From the NCBI RefSeq assembly GCF_000003195.3, contig NC_012871.2, positions 4,079,997-4,143,996 on the forward strand: a DNA stretch of 64,000 nucleotides, given 5' to 3'. Position numbers and translations under genes: made by a program. Below are positions 22,175 through 33,000 of this stretch, piece by piece. The notes under the pieces are model-generated. The model saw nothing but the letters and a program-made list of their open reading frames with translations. It was not told the DNA's origin and searched no databases. The first letter of the stretch is position 1. Each line of letters opens with the position of its first letter. This DNA is from Sorghum bicolor. Its lineage: Eukaryota; Streptophyta; Magnoliopsida; Poales; Poaceae.

Positions 22175-23090
22175 CGCGCCCGCGCGGAGGGATTGGGCCC
22201 CGCGGGAACGGGAGCGGAATCGGGCGGCGAGGGTTGGGGGGGATCGGCGGCGAGGGGTTGGGTGATCGCGGATTAGAGGAATCGGAGGGGAGGGGAGGGG
22301 AGGGGTTAAAGCGTTAAACCCCCCCGAGGCCAGCCAGACGAAGGGAAGAAAGGGGAGGAGAGTTTCTGGGAACTTGGAAGTTGGAACTGCTCCAGGAAAG
22401 GAAGAGAGAAACCGAGAAAGGAAGGCAAATAAAATGGTTTCCTATTGTGCTGTTCTGCAACTAGTAGTATGTAGTATAGTAGTACTTTCTCGTGTCTGCG
22501 GTTGGTTGTAGAATACTCTTGTATATGTACCATTGAACACGCATGGTGTCCTTTAGTAGTACTACTTTTCAGCGGGCATAAGCCAAAATTTTAGCGAAAC
22601 ATTACTATTTAATTTGACGGTGAATACAACACTCTGAATTTTATTTGGGACATGGTAATTACCTGTATTTTTTCGACGTCGTTTTATTTAAGATGTCATG
22701 GTGCTGATTCTTAGCCAGCATAGTTGGCAAATGACAGTGCTTGAGTACATAAACTGCAGCACATTTTGCATGCTGTGTACTTTTTACTTGTCTCACAACA
22801 AATCAGCGAACAATAACTTTCCAGCCAAACAAACAGTGTTGCTGTTTAGCAGTAATTATTGAAGGATATAGCGGAAGCTATTTTATTTTGTGTTTTTATA
22901 TAAAACATAAAGATTCCTGATTAATTACGCACAGGAAACAAGAAAGTAAGGAAAATTCACAAATGCAAGCTCTCAAATATGTATAGGCTTTTAGAAAAAA
23001 TATCACCAAATCCATTTCTTATCATTTATTCAATCAATCACATGAGTAAGATAAACATTCACATTTATTTAGCAGTCAATAATTATTCAA
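22175..23090. promoter_or_regulatory. HEN1 upstream region
   Basis: It opens with a GC-rich leader (22175-22320, several GGGGA runs) and becomes AT-rich after about 22540. The leader carries the likely HEN1 promoter and 5'UTR, but no TATA box is clear. No gene-like exon up to the start of duplicated block B. Confidence 0.4.
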
Positions 23091-24053
23091 TAACCCATTA
23101 CAACTTATATTAAGTAAGAACACAGCAGGGAGGTGTAAAGCTATGAAAATGCTATAACCAACTAGTATGCTACTACAACGAAAAATAAAAGGAAAATTTA
23201 GAACTTACAACAAAAAAATTTTGGACTTACAACACACATACATGTATGCAGCTATGGTTTAAGCTGAGTGGATGAAGCCATAAGCTCAAAAATCCAGCCC
23301 ACCCAAGGGTTCTTTATTATATACAAATAGTTGAATTTACAAAGAAATATACAATTTTCCTCAAATGCAATAAGCCAGTTGCTCTGCGACAAGATAGGTA
23401 TACTGTATACTAAACCAGAGCAGATGGCTTCATCCTTTAAGGCAAAAATAACAGTCGAGTTCAAACTTCTAGCCACCTCGGTATCACAGGGACGGAGTCA
23501 GTGATGCTGATCAATGATGGTGATCAGTGATGGATGGTAGGCTGGTAACTGACCTATCAAAGATGCAGATAAAAACAGCAGCTCCTCAAAGGCAGCACAA
23601 TCCATTTGCATGAAAAACACCATCGTCCACTTCATCACATTATAGTACATGAAAATCCCAAGTCAATTAACACACTTGAAAGACGGTGAATCAGTTGAGT
23701 AACAAATGCACATCAGACGTCGCAGTCAATCATGCAGAAAATCGCAAAAATCCATATGCAATAACAGGGTTTAATAACTGAGACGCATGCCATTCCAGAT
23801 CAGCAAGGTTTTTCTATCGATGACCAGTACATACATCTATGGTACGAACCAACCAAAGAAAAAGATGGTAACATGAAACTTCGGTTGATACACCACGCAT
23901 GTTAACACAACGGGTTGCTGTCAAACTTCATCTGAAACGGCAGACCAAGTAACCAGTCAAAACTAGGCTCTAGGTAAACGCAAGCTACTCTGCTTTAGGA
24001 AACCCAGTCAGCGAACTACCCTGTTCATGCCTAGAAGATCAACAGTCAGCGAA

Positions 24054-27000
24054 CTACCCATCTAAGGTACTGCTGAAACCAGTTGCTTTTCCTTCTCCGG
24101 ACCCCTTGATTTTCCTCTGACGACGGTGCTCAAAAAGCGCTTCGTACAGAAGCCTTTTGCTTCCCAACTTCCACCAGAAGGGCCCTAATCCTCCTGAATG
24201 CTTCCTTTTCTTCAGCTCATTACGTTTGGTGACTATACATATAAAACAAAGAATTATGTCAGAATCCTTCTAATCAAGAGCAATACTCCCTCTGTCCCAA
24301 ATTATAAGATGTTTGGCTTTTTTTGATACGTTGCATTTACTATGTGTATCTAGACATAGCATATATCTAAGTTCATAGCAAAAGAAATTTATCTAGAAAA
24401 GCCAAATCGTCTTATAATTCGGAACGGAGGGAGTAGTAATTAGTAAAACAAGTATACAAGAAAGGAATATATCCTCAGATAAATTATAGCCTTCATGACA
24501 TACTCAGAAATGAACTAAGAGCCAAATCAAGATCCAACACCTCTTATCTAGGGATGGCAGTCCAACCCACTGGTGCGGGGTACTTGGGGGTGCCACAACA
24601 GGTCGGTGTGGGTGCAAAATTCCACCTGTGGATGCAGGTGCAGGTGAGAGAGTCCATGACTTCACCTATGGGCAGTGGCGAAGGGATGTTCATTGAAAAA
24701 AGTTACACAACTAAGGGGCAAAAGACACCTTTCAAAAGAAAAAAATGGGGGCAAAAGGCTAACTCAACAACCGAAACCAGAAAAATAGGAGTTAAAACAA
24801 AAGGTGTGGTGTGTGAGCTTTCGTGCGTGCATGGAGCCATGCAAATATGGCAATCATGCAGGAAACTTCACAGCACGGGGTCCAACCCATGGGTGCAAGT
24901 GCAGAATTTCACCCCTTAGGGCTCCTTTGGATCAATCATTCCCCATGGGGATTGGAGGGGATTGAGGGGGAAATTAGTTCAATTCCCCCTCAATCCACTT
25001 CAATCCCCAAGGGGAATGGTTGAATCCAAACTAGCCCTTAGGTAATGTGCGAAAAGGATTGAATTCCCTCATCATCCTAGGTGCTTGGACCATCTGGAAG
25101 CATCGAAATGACTGCGTCTTCAATGGCGCTACCCCTAGATTGTCTACGGCTTTGAACCTGGCTCGGGAGGAGGCCATTTTATGGTCTTTAGCTGGTGCTA
25201 AGGGGCTGTCCCTGCACGCAGCTTGGGATGGTGGGTAGAAGGTCTATGGTCAGGTCGTCCTTCTCAGTCATAGGCGATTAGTTTCAGTCAGTTTGTGTGT
25301 GTTTGGGTCTCTGTGTGTGTGTGTTTGGGTCTCTGTATTTTTTCTGAAATACGCAGGAGAGCTGCGTATCATTGCATTAAGATAGGAGAGAAAAAAGGAG
25401 GCATAAATGCCGAAGTACAAAACAGGTTCAACACCACCCCAAACTCACACCAACACACGCAAAAGGAACACTAAACACAAAAACCACCCTCCAAAACAAC
25501 CACTCCAAAAAAAGCCCTAGACAAAGAAAGACGACCAAAAAAAATTTGGGTCTCTGTATGACTCCCTTTCTCTTCTTTTAATACAATGATACGCAGTTCT
25601 CCTACGTAGTCGAGAAAAAAAATGTATTGAGGACCAGGGGCGGGCCTAGGACTAAGGCCACTAGGGCCATGGCCCTAGTCGTGGCCTAAAAATTTTGGGA
25701 GCAACTTTTGAGGCCTGGTTTAGTTTTTAAAATTGTTCAAGATTTCTCGTCATATCGAATCTTTGGACACATACATGAAGTATTAAATATAGACAAAAAC
25801 AAAAACTAATAATTGCACAGATTACCTGTAATTTGCGAGACGAATCTTTTGAGCCTAGTTAGTTCGTGTTTGGACAATAATTGTCAAATACAAATGAAAA
25901 TACTATAGTAGCAAAAACCAAAAAATTTCACGAACTATTAATATGTGATATAGCGTGTAGTTACTCCTATGTCTATATCTGTATATTTAGGGTGCATATG
26001 ACCGGACAAAATGTATGTAGACGAAGTATGTGATTATACTAGACCATTTAGGATGATATGTATATTAAGTATGCATACATACAGAGTATATGGTTATACT
26101 TATTATATATACTACAATAATGACATTTTAGTAATATTTTTTTAAAAAAATATGGATTTCTTTGAAAAAATTTCGCGTGGTAAAATCTAGAATATGAGTA
26201 TATAAATATATTCAAATCGATCAACAAGTATGAACACATACGCAGTGTTGTTCAATAGACTATACTTTATGTTATAGCTTTTGGATTTTGGCCGCTAGGA
26301 TATGGCCCTAGTCTTCACTAAATCCTGGGTCCGCCACTGTTGAGGACAGGTACTCCCCCCACACCCAACCCAACCCATTACGATTCCGACTTTTGATCAA
26401 CACTCAGGAGCAGCTAAAGAAAGAATGAAAGATATATTCAGTGCAAAGTTGTTCCTTGGTTCTTGAAAATTGAAATTAATGCTTGCATATTTTGTTTTGC
26501 AATCCAATGCATGCTCAAACTTCACTTGGATTTCTTCTAATCATGTCACACGTTCAGATCATCACTTCTTATTAAAAATTTCATATAAATTGTTAGGAAG
26601 CAAGTCTCTAATATCAAATCCAAAGGTAACCAGCCTTCTTGCTATGAGGTTTCATGATGGTTATGCAATTCAATAACCAGTGATGTTACTCACTATGATT
26701 GGAAGAAACCGACCCCTGCTGTGCCTGTAGTGATGCATATGTTGGACCTAAAACTGGCCAAAATCGTTGTTGAATCTTCAGGACTTGAGAAACAGTCTTC
26801 AAGGCCTCTCTTGATGGTGAACCTACAAATGAAGCACGATTTGGACCATCCCCAAGTAGGACCTGCATTCATCACAAAAACCAAATAATTAACCCACTGC
26901 TAAATTGACGACAGCATCAAAAGGTTAATTATCTGCATTCACAATCTACCATGTTGTCGAGTGTTAGCATGCCTATGACCAAATAACTGCACGATGCTTG

Positions 27001-30000
27001 ACATCTTAGCATCGATATCTTTCCTAATGTTAAAAAAGCAAACCTTGAAACAATCCCTGAAACTTTAGTCCTTGAACTACAAGACGTTCATAGGAATATA
27101 GAACTGTTGCTTCTTTCTGGAAATTTAACAAGCAGCTGATACATTAAACACATTGTTGTAATATTTACATTTGGAAGCACCAGAATGACTGTCTTCAATG
27201 GTGCCCAACCAAGGGTCTCTAGTGCTGCTGGAAGTTGCTGATAAGATTGCTCTCTTGTGCATGGTCGGTGCTGAAGCACTCTGTGACTCTAAGGTCACTT
27301 ACCCAGACATCTAGTCTGTGTTGTGTGAGTTGGTCGCTCAATTTTGTGTGGCTAAACTGTTAAAATTATATCTATCTTTCTACATTTCTTTCTTAATGAA
27401 ATGATATAGAGCTCTCCTGCATGTTTGAGAAAAGAATTGAAATATTTACACATCCCATTCTCACACTAATACTATTACTTATTAGAAAGAATACATACCT
27501 TAACAACTTCAGTAGCTGATGAGGATATCGACTGGAGATTGTATCTGTAGGACAACACAGACGTTTTGTGAGTATTAACCGGGAAACTTTCTCAAAAAGG
27601 GCCTACCACCAGAGCGCTTATTAGAGTAAGATACTTTTGTCAATAAAAAGGCATCATTTTCTTAAAAAAATATATATATAACCCTAAGGATTGATATGCA
27701 CAGTAGGTTCCACATTTTCAGCCCAATACTACTACAGCAGCATACAAGCAATAGTTCCTTTGAACCTTGATGTCGCAACTTGGCATTGGCATTTTTTAGT
27801 TATAAAACATATACACCTAATGAAGTTGCATAGGCACATAGCATGACAATCAAGTCCTAAATTCTTTTTGTTTGGGCTTAATGTCTTGCATAGAGCATAG
27901 CAGTATCACGTATAATGTCCTACCTTAACTTTCAACTTTCTACAAATTGGTTGTATTTTTCTCAAATTGAGAAGAGAACCAGGTACGTACCCTCCCTCAA
28001 GTATCACCAACAATCTTCCATTTGAGCAATCAGCTAGCAGGGATGTCATCCAAGAGTATCCAACTGGAGTGACCTAATATTGAAGAAGGAAAGTTACACA
28101 AAAACTATTAGCATAATGTGGCTTCAGAATGTAATGTAATTGGCTAATTGCACATCAGAAAATGTCAACGCAACTCAACCATTAAAAAGAAGAACCTGAA
28201 AGTCCACAGAACAACCAACTAGAAAACAAGAGTAATATCAAGAAGGCGCTAGGCGGTATCTAGGCGGTGACCCATAGCCTAGAGCCTAGGCGAGCCTAGG
28301 CGTTTCCAAGGCGGTGGCTAGACGGTGACTAATGCATGCATATATACTTAAAAGAAAAGAAAAAAAAAGGAGATAAATGGTCAATATTGGAGATATATGC
28401 CCAGTTAAAAGCCCAAGTAGTAAGCCTGTAACCCCCACCGACACTTATCCACTCATCCTGGTCCCTCTCTCAGACGCGAACTCTTCTGCTCGAGTCCACC
28501 ATCTCGCCCAAACTGCTGCCTCCTTCCCCATCGGCCGCCGCCCCCGTTGATGTTGCCACCTCCACCCACCGCCATCCAACATCCACGCCGCCCCCACGCG
28601 TACCTGCCTTGGCAGATCTGCCTGCTGTGACCGCCTGACATCGCCTGATGAGCTGCCTCTGTCGTGCTCCCGCCTCCTCTAGAGACTCTTCCTCCTCGAC
28701 GACAGAGGTGCAGGTGCTCCCGCCGCCACATCCCTTCACAGGCCTCCTTGGGACGCTCGAGCAGCTCTCATCCAAGGTCGTCATTGTTGTGCCGCGAGGG
28801 AACGGCGAGGACAAGACCGGTGGAGGGACATCGCCTATCCCACCTCTGCACGCGCCTGCCGCCGCCACTCGCACCCGCCGCCACCCGCACGCACCTCCTC
28901 CCCCACCGACGCCGCCTAGGGGTCCGCCTACCCCCTAGGCGAGGCGGACACCCTCCGACTTGCGTCTAATCGGGCCTAGGCGGAGCCTAGGCGCCGCCTT
29001 TTTGAACTTTGCCCTCGACCCAAGAATGTCGTCCCCAGCCTGCATAAAAAGGGTCATTTTCGTCACCATCTCTCACAAGTAGCATACTATGTTCCTGAAT
29101 CCCATTCAACCTATCAACCTAGAAAGTTTGTGAATATGCCTTCTTCTTTTCTTTTTTTCCTTTTTCTCCCTACTCCATGCTGCTTCTTTGAAGTTTCTAA
29201 GAATCATATGCCGACGCCTTGCCTTGCCTTGCCTTATGATTGCCTAGGCGATTGGACGGGGGTGCCTCGCTATGTCTCACCTTACCACCTTAAGAACCAT
29301 GTCCTTGATAGAATCAAATGCTTAAAAGCAGCTCAAAATCTAGCTTCTACAAATAAGCTGGTCAAATAAACTCGGTTTCTGTATAATGTAAAAAAGAAAG
29401 GTCAGCCTAACTTCCAAGAGGGAAGTCATCTGCTTAAGTATTGAGTCTTATCATTCATTTCCCAATAGAAACAAAGTAAACAAAGTAAAAGAATGTAATG
29501 CATACACAGGACAGGAGGGCAGCAGCCACATTTTAGAGTTTAGCAATCAAAATTAAGAGGAATCTTACATCACAACCACCTAGAGGGTCACCTCTAGCTG
29601 CATCGAATCCTGCAGATATTATAGTGATGTCTGCGGCAAACTCTGCAGCTGCACAAATACAAGATTCGCAACAATAATAATAACAGTAAGAAAGCTGTGG
29701 AACAATATTGCAAAAATATGAGTCCATGAAGGCATGTAAGTCAAATGGTTCAAGTGCTATTAGCAAACATGTTTTTTCACCCATAAGAAAAAAAACAACA
29801 GCCATATGAAGCAAAGAAGGCAGCATTCCAATTTGATAAATTTGAGTTACGTGTCTTTCTAACAAGGTGAACAATGTCAGATCTCCTAGAAGACAAAGCA
29901 CACAAGAATAGCACACATCTCAATGTTATTTTATTATTACCTATTGGAAGCACCACAGTCTGAAAAGCAAAGATGTAGTCATTGTCTCCAACACCACCAC

Positions 30001-33000
30001 GGCTCCAAGGTATATTAACTGAGAATCCTTGACCATCCAGAACTCCCACCTGAGATTCACGCAAGAAATTACATGTACAAATTTGAAACAGCTTGGAATC
30101 AAAACATTGAGAAAGGTGGTACACCAATTGCAAAAGAAATGACACAACCATTCCTAATTTGGTTAGCAAGATATGCCTGGCTACAATTGGATGTATTACG
30201 ATAGTAGAAATGAATCTCCAGTGTGTTAACTATTCATCATTATAAATGTGATATATAGTACTCCCTCCATTCCAAATTATAAGACGTTTTGGCTTTTCCA
30301 GATGCAATGCTTTTGCTATGTATCTAGACATAATGTATATCTAAGTACATAGCAAAAGTTATGTATCTAGAAAAGCCAAAACGTCTTATAATTTGGAATG
30401 GAGTACTTGATATTTTGGTCCGAATGCTCTAGTGTACAAAGCTGTTTGACTTAACCAATCTGGATCAATTACAATCTAAACAAGAAATTTCAGTTGCTCA
30501 TCTATTGGCGAAACTCTAAGATGTCCAAGTACTGTTGACACGTGAAAAAAAGCTTTCAAACAGTTTAGATTCATCATGCATGTTGTTCTTAGTAACACAT
30601 TCAGCTAGCAGTCAAATTTCATTCAATTATACAGCTTCAAGAAAAAAAGACATTATACTGCAAATTTGTTAAACATGCCTCATGAGCTGCTCCAGTTCCA
30701 GGGTAAAAGTTTCCATCCTCATGACGATGTAATGATATGTACAAGACCTGAAATGAAAAAAAATGGAACATTCCATACAACTGTAAATTTGGACAGCTAG
30801 CAAGCTCATGGTGATAAAGAATATACAATGGTGCACATAAGGACAGTGCATAATAAGTAATTAAATGTGATTAAGGTCACAGGTTAGATAACATGATTAC
30901 ATTTTTGAACTCAGGTTTGATAATATCTTTGTTGTGATAGCACATAGACGTTAATTACTTAGCGCTGGGAAAACCCAGCTACATATCCTTGTTTCTACTA
31001 TTAATCCACAAAACAGCCATGATGAATAATTTGAAATCCAAAGCAGTTCAAACTTCAACAATGTGTTATGTAGAACACTACTATACATTGAAGTTGCACT
31101 TTATTTAATCTCTGCTATCACTATTAACTGTTCCATGTGATCCTTTGTCAGAAGAATAAATAGGGGAAACATACAGCACGAAAAAAATGAATAGGCACTA
31201 TAAAGCAGAAAAAACATGAAAAAGGCAACAAAGTCAATGCTAGGTTTAAATTTTGCTATTCTGTGACATTAAAAGAAAAAGAAAGCCACAAGCATAAAAG
31301 GAAAGGAGACGACTCACTGTTTTATCCCCTTCGAATATCTCTTGTGTGCCATTTCCATGGTGCACATCCTGCAACAACAATTGAGAACCTACTGATGAGA
31401 TAATCAACATTAATTAGCATTATTGACTATAAAATAGGTAGTTCAAAAGAATCTATGCAAGATCATTACCCAGTCAACTATGAGGACTTTCTTGGCACCT
31501 GCTCTTTTTGCAGCTAAAGCAGCCACTGCTGCATTGTTGTGAAGACAAAAACCCATTGCTTGCTTCACCCCTGCATGATGCCCAGGAGGTCTTACCTGTT
31601 TTCCAATAGACCCAATCAATATGAAGAATAATACATAACTACCAATTACGCTTCAGGCTCACTGTGCAGAATGAAAAAGTTTCATGAAAAATTTGAAGGT
31701 ACAAGATCATAAGCACAGTACCAGAGCAAAACCATTACGAACACGCCCAGATACCATCAAACTAGCAAGATCAGCACATAATCCAGCTGCAAGTTTGGCA
31801 GCACATGCTGAATGTCCATTTGCATAAGTATCCGAAGTGAAGTAACTGCAAATTGTGTTATTAGCCCAAGACTGATTTTCACACAAAAATGCCAAGATAG
31901 GCTAAGCATTCATTAATACTCAATAATGACCAAAACAGTTAGCGATAAACTAACAGATCATGGCATTTCCACAAAAAAAAGGGGGTGTCTTGAACAAGCA
32001 AGAGGGCTGTGTATCTTTAATATTAAGAAGAAAATATTTGAAAGTAAAAAAATAAGCAAGCAGAACCTGTAAAGCATGTTCTTTGTCTGCTCGACACTTT
32101 CAATGTGGTCTGGACTATGAACCTAGGAATTACCAAAATTTCAGTGCGTCAGGGCTATCAGAGAGATTATGAAACAAAAAAAAAATCTATACTCGGGAGA
32201 CACACCTGCAAACCTCTTACTTACCATAAGGAGTTCCTCCTTCGTGATTTCTCGAGGAGGTACCAAAGCACATTTTGAGGGAAAGATCCCTGAAGGATAC
32301 AGCGACGAGTTAGTGTGTACTAATGACAACTAGAATAGAAAGGACACTCACCAAACCACTTGTTGACATGACATCGTGTTTTTGCTACAAGACCACAATC
32401 CTGTAGTTATTGTCTAGGTATCATCCTTTTTTTGCTACAATGGAAAGATCATACAATCTAAATTGCATCTCCCTTTTTGTAAATTTATCACTATATCACC
32501 AAAATATTACACTGGAGTTTCCTTGCAGCATTTTCAATAAAAAGTTTTCTTGCAGTAGAGCTTCGTAAGTGCAACTATACCAATAGTGCAGTAGACCTTC
32601 GTTTGACATGAATAAAACACATAGGCTACACACAAATTTTAAAAGACAACCAGATTAACAAAGGTAAAAGATAGTATGCACCTGCAGCAGCAAGACTTGC
32701 AGCAATGGCGCGAAGGCGATCCGGTCTTTCTGGATGCGGATTTGGTTTAACTTCTAGCTGCTAGCATGTGAAGTATCATACATCAGTTCAACAATAATTA
32801 CAGACTCCACAAGTTGATACACAGGATGTCAGGAATTGAAGGGAATAATCTAGAACACACAGCTAGTGAAAGGATCCGTATAACCATATGTTAAAACAGA
32901 TTTTTTTTTTATCATTTCCTTTGGACGCATAGTGAGAACAAAAGACAGAATTTATAACACTCAAGTATTAAAAAAATGGTAGAATGGAGACCTTATGGTA

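Larger units (their letters stand above)
23091..27982. repeat. Copy B (parental) of the HDA15 3'-end duplication
   Basis: Pairs with 7925-11509. It is longer because it gained a Tourist end, a LINE-in-LINE insertion and a hAT element between 25037 and 26339. It also keeps about 145 bp missing from copy A, and lacks about 75 bp of the intronic LINE relic that copy A retains (near 10850-10900). It remains joined to the rest of HDA15, so it is taken as the parent. Confidence 0.9.

Noticed and set aside
26686..26868. Treating 26686 as the only HDA15 stop
   Set aside because: The stop lies in an intron starting GTGAGT. The downstream exon at 24232-24054 joins in frame and matches the Arabidopsis HDA15 tail, so the longer form was taken as primary.
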